64,000 nt of DNA from Sanderia malayensis (GCA_013076295.1 RQOL01000797.1:62001-126000), one strand, 5' to 3'; positions 10,856 through 21,785 are shown, counted from the first letter of the stretch. Numbers and translations: made by a program. Notes: a model not told the origin generated them from the sequence alone.

Positions 10856-11842
10856 TTAAAAATACCCAGATAATATGCTCTGTATTCTTGTAAGGCAAAT
10901 TCTTTTGTCAGGATCAGGAGTGAGTGTGCTAGAAATTATGTCATCCATTCTCTTACTCTTCAAACCACATGTTTTTGCAACTTTCTTAGTAAGATATACA
11001 AATGCAAATATACCACTTGCCCTAGTTAGAGCTGTCTTACCGTGAATGACTTCAGGAGCAACCCATGGATATTTCTTGCAATACTCATCTCTTTCTGATA
11101 AAGGAATACTATTTATTTTTGATCTTGTGGCAAGGACACTTTTACCAAAGTCAGTGATAACAGCAACCAATCCCTCTTCAACCAGAACATTATCAGTTTT
11201 GATATCTCCATGGACATAACCAGTTGTATGAATATGTAGAAGAGCATCACCTAAGCTACACAAAACCTTAAATCAGTCCTCTTTTCCCTTAGGCATACCT
11301 GGTATCAAACAACTAGCACCAGTCTTTAAAATGGCATTCACAGTTGACGACTCTCGATTCAGGCCATTAAAACTTGCTACAAGACAATATGGCTTGATCT
11401 CCATAACAACACCAAGTAATTTGGGGATTCCTCTATGACAATGTAAGTTTAGCAGCACATTTGCCTCCTTTAACAATGATTGTTTCAAAGCAGCATCTGT
11501 AAAAGCTTCTGACTATTTATATGCCTTGACAGCAACATCCATGCCTCTGTATGAGAATAGGCTGCAGCACCCAAATGTCCCTGAATACTTCTTGCTACTA
11601 GGTACCTCAAGCAGTTCTTCTACTTTCAAAAACATTGATGATGGTAACTGAAGACTCTTACTGTACTTTGACAACTCTCGCTCCCTATCTAAATTCTTTT
11701 GCAGTTTCTCTTTTTCCAGCCGTTCATTTCTATACAGGTTAATTGATTTCCTATAATTCAAAGCCTGGGATTGTGTTTTTGTTGAATCCCCACTTTGTCC
11801 ACTATTCTGCCCCTCAACAGAATCATCAAACCTAGCACCCGA
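10856..11842 (-). pseudogene. Protein kinase domain pseudogene with two in-frame stops
   Basis: One minus-strand frame runs 11842 to 10856 and is broken only by TAG (11513-11515) and TGA (11273-11275). It contains a glycine-loop region (SGTFGCCSLFSYRG), the VAVK lysine, a helix-C glutamate (LLKEANVL), the catalytic loop HGDIKTDN, the metal-binding DFG (ITDFGKSV) and the APE-type motif (PWVAPEVIH), followed by C-lobe helices. The loop Arg of HRD is Gly. Preceding it is a charged region (YRNERLEKEKLQKNLDRERE) likely to be a coiled coil. The frame begins just after CCTTTTGTAG, a plausible 3' splice site, so this may be one exon of a larger gene. The glycine loop is degenerate. The two stops make the copy non-functional as it stands. 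Confidence 0.75.
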
Positions 11843-12059
11843 CTACAAAAGGTCGAACTAAACAATAGGTCGAACGCCCAAAAACAATGGGACGAAACGA
11901 CGATTTGGTGATCAATAAGGCTTTTTTCAATAGGGGCGCACAAGGTTGGCACTTGCATGGAAAGGCTCCGTCTCTGGAGTAGGCAAAAGTTATCTATTTT
12001 TGGAAGCCTATTTTAAAAGAATTTTTGAGTTATTCTATTAATTACTCCACTAATTGTGC

Positions 12060-12300
12060 TATCACGAAAAAACTACGGTTTACGCTGGCGAAACTTCCAA
12101 ATTCGCGTCCCGACTCCATTTTCGAAAAGAGTATTCGCTCTTCACGTGACCCGTTTCGCCTTTTCCTGCAATTTGATTGGCTCTTTCGCAACTTCACGTG
12201 AACAGTGACGCGTTTTTCGTTATCATGCAAATTTGCCCTCGGCAGGCAGCAGGTACTTTTGGAGAAGACGGGTGTTTTTGTTTTGTACACAAAAAGTGAG
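12060..12300. promoter_or_regulatory. Promoter-like patch with paired CACGTG and an inverted CCAAT
   Basis: Within 241 bp there are two TTCACGTGA palindromes (near 12150 and 12195), GATTGGCT (inverted CCAAT box) between them, and more CpG than the flanks. E-box and CCAAT elements of this spacing occur in animal promoters. The patch lies upstream of the minus-strand kinase pseudogene and could equally drive a plus-strand transcript. No transcript start is visible, so this is a suggestion only. Confidence 0.25.
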
Positions 12301-12899
12301 ATGGGCGCGTTTCAAAGTGTTTTACCAGCTGAATTATCTTTGTAAAGAGCTCTTAATTGTTTGAAAGACCCCTGGAGAGTTGCAGGAAACAATAGAGAAC
12401 ACAGGTGATAGCGTTGTTTTGTTTTTTGAATGAAATAGTTGTAGGTTTAGGTTTTGTAACAGGCGACCACCATTGTTGCTTCGGCATGCTAACAACGCTT
12501 AGGCCATGGTCAAAGTTTTGAATTACTATAACGGTAAATACTATTTTTACTTGCTAAAGTGTGTTCAGAGGTTTTGCTTTTTGCACGGCTCCAAAATTTC
12601 ATTCAAACCACTTCCACTAAATGGTCTCTAAGAATTCAGTATTATTTAGTTAAGAGATGACACTATTTGCAACGTGTTCGCCGTTTCCTTAGCTACAGTT
12701 TGATACATTTTTTATTACAGATTGAGTTTAAATTTTCCAGGATGGATTAGGTTTTTGAAAGTAACTATTTTTTTTCAAACTTCACACTGAAATTATCAGC
12801 TTTCAGAAACGGCTTTCAGGGAGCAGCGTGGGCGCGAGGCGGTCGCTTGCTAGGGGGGAAGATTCGACCTCCCACCTTTACCTTCTCTAGAAATGTTAC
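12301..12899. other. Spacer with no recognisable gene
   Basis: Mixed sequence with poly-T tracts. No open frame of interest and no repeat family were recognised. Confidence 0.35.
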
Positions 12900-13264
12900 G
12901 TCGCAGTATGTATAGTAGGGTATGTATAGTAGGGTATGTATTGTAGGGTATGTATTGTAGGGTATGTATTGTGGGGTATGCATTGTAGGGTATGTGTTGT
13001 ATTGTATGTATTGTAGGGTATGTATTGTAGGGTAGGTATTGTAGGGTAGGTATTGTAGGGTATGTATTGTAGGGTATGTATTGTAGGGTATGTATTGTGG
13101 GGTGTGTATTGTGGGGTATGTATTGTAGGGTATGTATTGTAGGGTATGTATTGTAGGGTGTGTATTGTAGGATATGTATTGTAGGGTATGTATTGTAGGG
13201 TATGTATTGTATGGTATGTATGTAGGGTATGTATTTTAGGGTATGTATGTATGTATGTATGTAT
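12900..13264 (+). repeat. GTATGTATTGTAGG-type tandem repeat grading into (TATG)n
   Basis: About two dozen units of the form GGGTATGTATTGTA repeat head to tail with minor changes (GTGGGG, TAGGTATTG), ending in pure TATG units at 13240-13264. Open frames that translate as IHTLQYIPYNTYPT on the minus strand are products of the repeat. Confidence 0.9.
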
Positions 13265-13372
13265 GGGCAGGAGCGGTGGCGAATGCAGCGCGAAGCGCGC
13301 CAACCAGATTAAGCATTGTTTACTTGATGGGCTCCGTGGAGGGAGCGAAGCGACCGAACCCGGCTCATGTTT
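13265..13372 (-). repeat. Single satellite-type module embedded in (TATG)n, copy 1
   Basis: On the minus strand this reads GGTTCGGTCGCTTCGCTCCC, a CATCAAGTAAACAATGCTTA segment, then CTGGTTGGCGCGCTTCGCGC and CTGCATTCGCC, and ends in TGCCCATACATACATAC. It is a diverged copy of the sequence that starts the 114-bp satellite array at 34531-34640, and it has the same (CATA)n join seen at the end of the array at 60801. Confidence 0.75.
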
Positions 13373-13537
13373 GTATGTATGTATGTATGTAGGTATGTAT
13401 GTATGTATGTATGTATGTATGTAGGTATGTATGTATGTATGTATGTATGTATGTATGTATGTATGTAGGTATGTAGGTATGTAGGTATGTATGTATGTAT
13501 GTATGTATGTAGGTATGTATGTATGTATGTATGTATG
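13373..13537 (+). repeat. (TATG)n microsatellite
   Basis: A nearly pure TATG run with TAGG interruptions separates the two single satellite modules. No gene is present. Confidence 0.95.
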
Positions 13538-13645
13538 GGCATGAGCGGGAGCGAATGCAGCGCGCGAAGCGCACCAACCAGATTAAACTTTTGTTACTTG
13601 ACGGGCTGGGGCGAACGAGCGAAGCGAGTGATGACCCCTAGTTAA
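13538..13645 (-). repeat. Single satellite-type module next to (TATG)n, copy 2
   Basis: On the minus strand this starts TAGGGGTCATCACTCGCTTC, passes through CCAGCCCGTCAAGTAACAAA and AATCTGGTTGGTGCGCTTCG, and ends GCTCATGCCCATACATAC. It closely matches 34531-34640, in inverted orientation, and thus links this locus to the large array 21 kb away. Confidence 0.8.
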
Positions 13646-14220
13646 GCAATATACTGCAGCTTAATACTACACATAAAATTGTCGCTAATGTAATCAAATG
13701 GTTGTTATTGTATTTAACTGTTACATGTTATTGTATTTAATTGTCTGGCAAAAATAAAAATACAATCAATAAAAAACACTTTACACTGATAGAACAAAGT
13801 AAGTATCGGATAATTGATGTAAGATTGAAAAATATCATTTGCATAAAAAAGGAAGCAGCAGCAGTCTCTCGATCGTGCTATTAAAATTACTTGTCTTGGT
13901 TGTACTACAGTGGGCCTATGGCCTTCGCCTGCTGGAAACGACTACTTCGTGGAAACTGATGTCAATGTGAAGAATAATTTGTCTAAATATCACTATATCC
14001 AACCTGAAAACTGTAAAAAAATATTTATCAACCCACCAATTTATTATCCATTTGTCTCTTTCGCTGAGGTTGCAACTGTTTTGACTTTTAGCTTCCTCGT
14101 TGTGAGCATTAGCACTGACCAATTCTGCCATTTTGCTTTCTGCCAAAGAAATCAAGAATGCTGCTGGCCCTCATCCTCTCCTCAGACACGCCTGCGGCTC
14201 CTAGATAACAAACTACTACT
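13646..14220. other. Spacer left of the large gypsy-like element
   Basis: No gene is supported. The open frame beginning at 13910 runs through the LTR boundary at 14221 and is not a gene. The segment 13900-14220 stands where the outer 226 bp of the LTR should be but does not match the other LTR copy. Confidence 0.4.
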
Positions 14221-14878
14221 AAAACTAGATAACACATGTTACACAAGCGTGGTTACATGTAAAATACCCTGTACTTCAACACCCACGAGGAACAGAAGCC
14301 CTGAACATGTTGGTGGCTTCAACGCGCTCCACTGGCTCTATACATCTAGGCGCGAAGATAACTCGGGCCTCCTGCACGTACGTTGCACAGAAGCCATAAT
14401 TAAGTACCTAAAATTCTATTGTTTGTTAATTAACTGCGCATATCCAAGGACATCTCGGTGTCCACGTAATCTTTAAGTATTCTTCATAATATAGTCCACG
14501 TAGCTTCAATAACAATGAAGGACATCTCGGTGTCCACGTGATATTCAAACTTCAATCTTCAAATTCTCTAAATCTTCGTAATATCGTATAATTCTTCATA
14601 ATTCTTCATAATTCTTCATAATTCTTTATAATTCTTCATAATTCTTTATAATCTTCATAATCATCGTAATTCTTTATAATCGTAATATTTCTTCGTAATC
14701 TTCGTATTTCTTTATAATCTTCATAATTAGTCGTAGTACAAAATTCACCTGCAACTCGTTGCAATTCGATACGTGAATTGTTGCCGCTCGCAATAGTCAA
14801 ATATAATAATAATAACAATAATGAAATAGCTGCTAGAATGATAATAATAATAATGATAATAAGATGGGCCCCATGACA
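14221..14878 (-). mobile_element. 3' LTR of the large element, outer part missing or replaced
   Basis: It matches 32978-33645 closely along its length, including the ATTCTTCATA simple repeat, and ends in GGGCCCCATGACA. The outer 226 bp present at 32752-32977 have no counterpart here. The sequence changes abruptly at 14221. Confidence 0.85.
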
Positions 14879-14892
14879 TAGCCCCCCTGTCA
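14879..14892 (-). promoter_or_regulatory. Polypurine tract of the large element
   Basis: On the minus strand GACAGGGGGGCTA lies directly before the LTR start TGTCATGGGG. This is the usual position of the plus-strand DNA primer of LTR retroelements. Confidence 0.7.
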
Positions 14893-15203
14893 GATTCGAT
14901 GTCCCCATCGAAAAAGACAGCAAGAGAAGGGCCCATAAAAATTCAAGAAAGAAAGATGCTATAGCATTAAGAATTAATATAATGAAGTCAAGAGAATAAG
15001 TTGAATATAAGGATTAAAATTTTTTTTTTGTCAACAATTTAAAAAAATTTTTTTTTTTTGAGTAAACGTAAGGCAATAATAGGATAACTTTAAACGTTGG
15101 AGTCTTCTATACAACGTTCACAAGGAGGTAATTCCTGCAATTCTATGTTAGAGGAGCCCTGGGGAGAAGCACGCTGCCCACAGGAGGTACAATGAGACGC
15201 AAA

Positions 15204-16431
15204 TCAAGAATACAATAAGTAGGCAATAACAAGAACAACGACGCCCCACAGGATAGCACCACCAATACTGCCAAAAATGGAGTGAGAGAGAGAGACCGTA
15301 CCATGTTCAACGTCACGAATGGCATGTCCTCCTTTTTCGGTTAGGGAACCGGCAGATTGTGTCATTCCCGTGGCAACCTTAACACCCGCATCACCAATAC
15401 CATGGAGAGCCGTATTCACGCTGCGACCAGCAGCATCTAGTAATTTACTGCCACCAGTGCCCAGTGCCGAAATAGTGCGACCAAGAACTTGACCTAAACC
15501 AGTAAAGAAATCCCCACCGTTGTTATCTGCGAATTGACCAATTTCTTGAAAAGTACCATAGTTGTTTGTAACAATTTCTAAAAGAAACAGTCGGTCGAGG
15601 CTAACTGATTGAGGCTGAACCAATTTGGAATTAAAACCACGCAATTTGGGAAGACGAAAGGAAGGATGAGGATAAAGGGTGTCAGATGCGACACTACGGA
15701 ATAAAGTGCCGTTTGCCAAAATGTGCCACAAGGAACCTGCTAAGTCTTCGACCACTGTAAACTCAGGGCGAGATTGGCAAGAAATAACATTAGAATACGG
15801 TTTCAACTCTCGGGTGGAAAAATCGACAAATAGTAAGGAGCTATTACGCGGAATAATAACAGGAAAAAGATTATAACAAGTCGTGTTATACTGACGAGAC
15901 CAATGAACAGTGTACATATTGATCGGGGTACATCTACTGACCATAATAGCTTCTCCCACTAATCTAACATGTAAACCATATTCTGAAGCAAGTAATCGAG
16001 AGGCGCTATCGGGAAATGTTGCAACAGCCCAACGACGGAAATGATCAAATTCGGTTTGCTGCTTGCATAATTGGTCCCAAGAAGAAATCATAGTTGCACG
16101 CTGGGCTTCAAGGGCAGCGGTTATATGGGCTTCCAAAAGATCGGTGTGAATAGAGGGTTTAGCTGTTTTCAAAAACGTGGTAGCCCTGTCAAAAATTTGT
16201 GAGTAGGAATGATTGGCCTGATGTGAATGTTCGCAAAGAAAACCATTATCTAGTTGCAACAATAAGTCATTGGATGAAGTCTGCTGAATCGCACCACCTA
16301 TTGCCAGTTTTGGGATTAAAACAAAGTCGTCAAGGATTTGGATAGTATAATTTCCCAGGGGTTGAAAACGAGATGGATTATGGTGAACAGGTTCCCAAAT
16401 AATCACTGTGGCTGGTTTTTCACGAGGAACG
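15204..16431 (-). pseudogene. env: Env-like glycoprotein of the large element, C-terminal part
   Basis: This open frame is the downstream part of the envelope-like gene that begins near 22320. It holds a long ectodomain with scattered cysteines and several N-x-S/T sites (for example NTTCYN, NGTL), a Gly/Ala-rich region near the end (LGRTISALGTGG), and a final hydrophobic segment (GGAILWGVVVLVIAYLLYS) that is a probable transmembrane anchor at the extreme C terminus. The visible open frame extends to 16586, but its first 51 or so codons come from the LTR of the inserted element and are not part of this gene. The gene is interrupted at 16432 by that insertion, with TSD AACG. Envelope proteins mediate membrane fusion. 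The fold class is not clear from sequence. Confidence 0.65.
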
Positions 16432-16645
16432 TGTAGCATTTCAGATTCTTGTACAAATTTGTATCTATGTGTTAATCTTAAGTGTTTGTATGTCATGTTC
16501 CGGTACTGTGTCTGTCTGTCTGAGTAACACCATCGTGTCGTCCAATATGTCCCCTCTGTATTTGCCGCACGTGTATGTACAGGCATGAACAGGCAACATC
16601 TTGTGTTTTCTCTTATTTGAATATCTGTTTCATCGCCACGCTACA
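16432..16645 (+). mobile_element. 5' LTR of the nested gypsy element
   Basis: It runs from TGTAGCATTT to CACGCTACA. Compared with the 3' copy it lacks about 54 bp after GCCGCACGTGTAT and has about four substitutions elsewhere. Confidence 0.95.
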
Positions 16646-16674
16646 AATTGGTGACAGGAGCAAAACCAAAGAAA

Positions 16675-17364
16675 ATGCCTTCAATTATATCACCCGATCG
16701 ATTTTCCTCAGGTGATTTTAATGCCTGGCTCCGCTACTTTACACGCTGTGCACAGGCCAACGATTGGGACGAGGAAATCCAACTGACCAAGCTACCAGCG
16801 TTTCTGCAAGGCCCTGCGGCGACCTACTATGATACCATTGATGAAGATGATAAAGACTCTTTGGATCATCTCCTTACCAGTCTGAAAAGTTGCTTCGCAC
16901 CCACCGCTGACCGAGAAAAATATTACCGTGAATTCGAAGAACAACGTCTCCGGACTGCCGAAGACCCGGCAATTTTCCTGTGGTGCCTGAAGGAAGCTCT
17001 GAAAAACGCAGAGACGGACTCATCACCGTCCGCCTTCGACGCTCTTTTGCGTCGTCAATTTTTCAGAGGTTTGCCGGAGGAGATCCAGTTGAAATTATTG
17101 GAATCTGACCCTACTCCTTCATTAACGACGATGACCCACTTTGCACAAAGATTTCGCTCATTACGAAACCTGCCGGTGTCTTCATGCTCCGCTGTCATGT
17201 CAGACAGCTCGTTGCCAACCAACAATCGGGAAAGTCACCAGCCGCCTAACCAGTTGGAAACGATTACAAACATCGTCAAACAGCTTGCAGAAAATCAGGC
17301 CCAACTTGTTGCTGCCATCAGTCCTCAGCCGTCTCAAACTCATGCCTCACACGGCCCTGGATGA
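16675..17364 (+). CDS. gag: Gag (capsid part) of the nested gypsy element
   Basis: ATG at 16675 (AAAATGCCTTCA) follows the primer site by 14 bp and is preferred over the upstream TTG. The product has a Ty3-type retrotransposon gag domain: FSSGDFNAWLRYFTRCAQAN, LTKLPAFLQGPAATYY and LLRRQFFRGLPEEIQLKLL. These helices form the capsid that packages the element RNA. The frame ends at TGA (17362-17364). The same frame then continues into two zinc knuckles, so the TGA probably replaced a sense codon and cut Gag short. Confidence 0.85.
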   Translation: MPSIISPDRFSSGDFNAWLRYFTRCAQANDWDEEIQLTKLPAFLQGPAATYYDTIDEDDKDSLDHLLTSLKSCFAPTADREKYYREFEEQRLRTAEDPAIFLWCLKEALKNAETDSSPSAFDALLRRQFFRGLPEEIQLKLLESDPTPSLTTMTHFAQRFRSLRNLPVSSCSAVMSDSSLPTNNRESHQPPNQLETITNIVKQLAENQAQLVAAISPQPSQTHASHGPG

Positions 17365-17611
17365 CGCCCCACACGCCCCGTCCGTTGTTTCTTTTGTGGT
17401 GAAGAGGGACATGTTGTACGGGATTGTGCTCATCGGCGACGATCCCCACGCTGCACGCTTTGTTCTGGGTGGGGGCATAACGCCACCATCTGTGCCAACA
17501 ACAACAACCACCACAACAACCACAACCACATCCCCAGCGAGGACGAGCACCAACATCGTGATGGCCTACACGCCCACCAACAGACTCATCGTGATTGTAG
17601 TAAGTCTTTAA
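17365..17611 (+). pseudogene. Nucleocapsid zinc knuckles of the nested gypsy element
   Basis: In the gag frame, after the TGA, come two CCHC knuckles: CFFCGEEGHVVRDC and CTLCSGWGHNATIC, both C-x2-C-x4-H-x4-C. These bind the genomic RNA. An Asn/His-rich tract encoded by CAACAACAACCACC repeats follows. The frame closes near 17611, before the protease. Confidence 0.8.
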
Positions 17612-17702
17612 ACTATTAAGGGATGCCTCACTTTCTGGCTGGAGTGACGAGCATCCCTCTTTATTTTTTGTTGGGCATACCTCTGTTTCCCATAGTTTAT
17701 CG

Positions 17703-18878
17703 GTGCCCCACCAGCCCCTTGTTTTTGGTAATTTTTCTGGTGTGCAACTGCCAGCTCTTGTTGACACTGGATCTATGAAATCTATTGTCAACTTTCAATC
17801 GTTCCAGCGTATTTTCGAACACTGCACCCAGAACAATCTTGAACACCCCGTCCTCAGAGGTACGTCGAACTCTTGTGTGTCTATTACCGGACAACCACTT
17901 CAATTCGTTGGTGAAGCGGTTGTCACGTTTTCATTGCCTGATAGTAATTTCAAATTTTCATTTGATTTTCTTGTATGTAATAATGTGCTACAACCTTTCC
18001 AATGCGTGCTGGGATGGGATTTCATCACTAAGTTTCGGCTCTCCCTTGGATTTTCTGGGCATCAGTATTTGTTAAATGGGCCTCATGGCAACACACCTCT
18101 GACACCCTGGATTTCTTCTTCGGGTTCCCCTTCTTCTGGTTGTGTTGTTCTTTCCAGTGCTCCTTGGGTAGAAGCAACTCCTATCCTTATACAGTCTTCC
18201 AACCAAGTACCCATCTCGCTTACTCTTGTTGATAGTTTTTCTATACCTAGGCGTAGTGAATGCATTTTACAGACAAAGCTGCCTAGGAAGTATTCTGATC
18301 AGTTAGGCATGGTGTATCCATTAGAAGCAACAGATTACACCACTGCATTCACAGTTAGTAGGGCCAATAAGGGTATTGTTATTGTGCAAGTCATGAATTC
18401 TTCAGAATCAGATATACAGCTATACGCAGGTCAGCAAGTAGGTAAGTTTGTTCCTGTAGTTGAGTCAATAGACCCTTCACAGCATCATTCAGGAGACAGT
18501 GTCTGTGCCAGTGTTAGTTGTCAGTCAGTGATAGAGCCTTCTACTTTGAAAGAACTGCAGGCCGCTATTAGTCCTTGCTTGACAGCTAATGAGAGAGAAC
18601 AGCTCTTGAACACATTACTTGAATTTCCTGATGTTTTTAACAACCGTCTTGGTCATACTTCGGTCACTGTGCACAAAATTGATACCGGTAATTCACCCCG
18701 AATTCGTCAATACCCCCGTCGTCTGCCCTACCATTATCAAAGTGAAGTTGACCAACAAGTTGCTGATATGCTTGACAAAGTGTCATTCAGCCTAGCACCA
18801 GCCCATGGGCATCCCCAGTTGTACTTGTTAAGAAAAAGGATGGGTCATATCGTTTTTGTATTGATTACGGCAAATTAA
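17703..18878 (+). pseudogene. pol: Protease and start of reverse transcriptase, nested gypsy element
   Basis: The aspartic protease motif LVDTGSMKSIV lies near the start, followed by the typical VLGWDFI of retroelement proteases. After a linker comes the region just before RT (HKIDTGNSPRIRQYPRRLPY). The frame is then lost near 18800: the RT strand that should read as VLVKKKDG appears in another frame. A one-base indel there separates this open frame from the main RT frame at 18908. The protease cuts the polyprotein. Confidence 0.85.
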
Positions 18879-20074
18879 ACTCAATTACCAAACAAGATGC
18901 CAGCCCTTTGCCCCGGGTAGATGACTTGTTAGATGCCTTAAATGGCTACAGTATGTTTAGCACATTAGACCTTCGAAGTGGGTACTGGCAAGTGAGTATG
19001 ACCCCTGAAGACAGAGAGAAAACAGACTTTATGACCCCAAATGGTCTGTATGAATTTTTGCGGATGCCATATGGATTATCTACTGCCCCTGCTACTTTTT
19101 CAAGAGCTATAGGCATTGTTCTTTCGGGCCTCACATATGAAACTTGTTTGTGTTACTTTGATGACGTCATCATTTTCTCTAAGGACATCCGCCAATACTG
19201 CGAACGTTTAAAAGTTGTTTTAACTCGTTTTCGTAATCAAAACCTCCGAGTTAAAGCCTCAAAATGCTCTTTTGCTTCTGATAAAGTTGTGTACTTAGGC
19301 CACACTGTTTCTAAACAAGGTGTGCATACTGACCCTTCAAAAGTGCATGCCGTTAAACAACTAACTGCTCCTTCTACGTTAGATGAACTACGTTCTTTTT
19401 TGGGTATTGCTGGATATTATAGACGATTTATTCCTCAATTTGCTACTATTGCTTCGCCATTAACTGACCTCACTAAGAAATCAACCAAATTTATGTGGAC
19501 GGACAGCACTGAACACGCATTTCAACAACTTAAGTCCTGTCTCTGCACGGCCCCGATATTAGCTTATCCCAACTTCGAAAAGCCTTTTGTATTACAAACT
19601 GATGCGTCTGACGTGGGTCTGGGAGCTGTTCTAACGCAATGTGACACGTCGGGTCATGAAAGGGTAATTTCTTATGCCAGCCGCACTCTCACTAGCAGAG
19701 AAAGAAATTATACAGCGATGGAAAAAGAAGCCTTAGCTGTTGTATTTGCTAGTCAGCATTTTCGCGTATATCTTCTTGGCCGACAATTCCATTTGATCAC
19801 TGATAACAGTGCGTTAAAATGGCTGCATTCCATTCAACCCAAGGGTAGGATTGCTCGATGGATAATGGATCTTCAAGAATTTAACTTTACCATAACACAT
19901 CGCCCTGGGAGCCACAACCAAAATGCCGACGCCCTCTCCCGCCTTAATCATAAACCTTTAGCTTCCGCTGTGAGTCACTTGACAGTCGTATCGTCAATTG
20001 TTTTGTTGGCCTTTCCCCAGACACTGATTTGTATTCGGCCCAACGCCAAGATCTTTCAGTCTCAAAGATCATAG
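18870..20074 (+). pseudogene. pol: Reverse transcriptase and RNase H, nested gypsy element
   Basis: This frame has the RT core: FSTLDLRSGYWQV, LRMPYGLSTAPATF and the catalytic YFDDVIIF, then the thumb and connection (LRSFLGIAGYYRRFIPQF). RNase H follows with QTDASDVGLGAVL, MEKEALAVVFA, LITDNSALKW and HRPGSHNQNADALSR, holding the catalytic acidic residues. RT copies the element RNA into DNA and RNase H removes the template. A frameshift near 20030-20070 separates this part from integrase. The catalytic motifs are all present. Confidence 0.9.
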
Positions 20075-21471
20075 AAATGAAAACACACAACTTTCCACGC
20101 CCTCCCCCATTTGTCTGGAAGGACGACAAACACATGCTTTCGTATTGGAATTGCTGGGACCAATTGTTTGTCAGAAACGGTCTTTTAATGAAATCTCGTC
20201 ACATCAACTCTAAATTTCCTGAAAACACATTTGTTATTCCGCAAAGCCTCATTAGTTTAGTTCTTCAAGGTCTCCATAGTAGCCCCTCTGGTGGTCATAT
20301 GGGTGTGACTCGTACATATCTCCGTGCTAAAGAACGATTCTTTTGGCCTCGCATGCAAGAACCCATTCAAATGTTTATTCAGCAATGTGCAGAGTGCAGT
20401 CAAATCAAAAACGACCCACAGTCTGCAAAGGCCCCATTACAACCAGTTCAGGTGGACGAACCGTTTGTCTTTTGGGCGATGGACTATATGGGGCCTATGC
20501 GAGAGACAGCGCGAGGAAATAAACACATCCTCGTATTGATGGATCATTTCACTAAATGGTGGGAGGCTTTCCCTACCACTGACCAAAAGGCATCTACGGT
20601 AGCTCAAACTCTCGTTTCTCGCGTTTTCTCACGTTTTGGGCCCCCTACAGTCCTACATTCCGACCAAGGCCGCAATTTCGATAGCAACCTTATGCATGAG
20701 ATATACAATATAATGGGCGTAAAGAAAACAAGAACAACCGCGTATCATCCACAGTGCGACGGTCTTGTAGAACGACAGAACCGTACACTGCAGAATATCC
20801 TCACTAGTTTTATTTCAGAGCATAGCCTGGATTGGGATAACTTACTAGATCAGGCAGTATTTGCTTATAGTTCCAGTATACATGAGTCTACGTGATTGTC
20901 GCCTTATGAAATGGTATTTGGGCGTCCAGCTCGTATGCCTATAGAGGTTGAGTTGGGCGTTCCTCTGCGTAATCCCCAGAGCCAATCAGATTATAGTCAG
21001 TCGTTGAGGAAAGCCCTTGCCTTCTCTAACCAATTAGCACAGCGCAACCTAAGCTTTGCTAGATCTAGACAATCTACTCAGTACGACAACAAGACTAAGC
21101 GAGACTGGAAGCCCTTTGAGTCAGGACAGACTGTGTGGCTATGGCGTCCTAAACACTGGAAATTCGGTAAAAGGTGGACTGGCCCCTATAAAATTTTATC
21201 AAGAGACGGCGTTAACTATATGTTAAAATCCCCCGCGGGGAAGACCCTGGTTGCTCACCATAACCTCTTGAAAGTCTGTCTCATTCCCTTAGGGAAAGGC
21301 CACCCAGTCCACCCAAGCCCTGAAACCCCTGGGATTACAGTTCTCGACACACTGGAAGAGGATCTACAAGAAGAAAACCAACCAGACGTTGAAGTGGGTG
21401 CTGTCAGACCTCCTTTTCTCCGCCAAGTGATAAATCCCCCTATTCGTTTTGGAAACCCGGTAGCACATTAA
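20029..21471 (+). pseudogene. pol: Integrase, nested gypsy element, one in-frame stop
   Basis: The N-terminal HHCC zinc finger is visible (HSSPSGGHMG, then CAECSQIK). The catalytic core has MDYMGP (first Asp), VLHSDQGRNF (second Asp) and HPQCDGLVERQNRTL (Glu). TGA at 20893-20895 interrupts the frame between HEST and SPYEMVFGRPARMP. The same frame then runs on to 21471 with the C-terminal GPY/F-type module (KRWTGPYKILSRDGVNYML). No chromodomain follows. Integrase joins the cDNA to the chromosome. Confidence 0.9.
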
Positions 21472-21517
21472 TTTATGCTCATCTTGTACTTCGTTTCATC
21501 AATAAGGGAGGGGAAGA

Positions 21518-21785
21518 TGTAGCATTTCGGATTCTTGTACAAATTTGTATCTATGTGTTAATCTTAAGTGTTTGTATGTCATGTTCCGGTACCGTGTCTG
21601 TCTGTCTGAGTAACACCATCGTGTCATCCAATATGTCCCCTCTGTATTTGCCGCACGTGTATCTGTTTGATTAAGCGATATATTCTGATCTTAATGTGTA
21701 ATTTATTCAGTTGGTGATTAAAGCTTGAACAGGCAACATCTAGTGTTTTCTCTTATTTGAATATCTGTTTCATCGCCACGCTACA
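21518..21785 (+). mobile_element. 3' LTR of the nested gypsy element
   Basis: It runs from TGTAGCATTTCGG to CACGCTACA and is preceded by the purine tract AAGGGAGGGGAAGA. It keeps the segment that is deleted in the 5' copy. Confidence 0.95.

Larger units (their letters stand above)
16432..21785 (+). mobile_element. Nested Ty3/gypsy-like LTR retrotransposon inside the env-like gene
   Basis: The element has LTRs at 16432-16645 and 21518-21785, a primer-binding site (TTGGTGACAGGAGC) after the first LTR and a polypurine tract (AAGGGAGGGGAAGA) before the second. A 4-bp target duplication AACG flanks it (16428-16431 and 21786-21789). Gag, protease, RT, RNase H and integrase follow in gypsy order. 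The pol genes carry two frameshifts and one stop. There is no env gene. The LTR copies differ by only a few substitutions plus one deletion, so insertion was relatively recent. Confidence 0.95.

Noticed and set aside
12900..13230. Telomere-like TAGGGT motifs
   Set aside because: The repeated unit is GTATGTATTGTAGG and never becomes a TTAGGG series, and it grades into (TATG)n.
12896..13577. Open frames rich in HTYIHTY or IHTLQYIPYN
   Set aside because: Translations of (TATG)n and TATTGTAGGG repeats.
13910..14476. 188-codon plus-strand open frame
   Set aside because: It crosses into an LTR whose other copy gives a different, shorter frame, and it has no recognisable domain.
15204..16586. Using the whole open frame as the env start
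   Set aside because: The first 155 bp are the LTR of the inserted plus-strand element; the true upstream part lies at 21786 and beyond.
17318..17791. Minus-strand frames with poly-Val and poly-Gly/Cys runs
   Set aside because: They are antisense to the gag/nucleocapsid of the nested element and arise from CAACAACAACC repeats.
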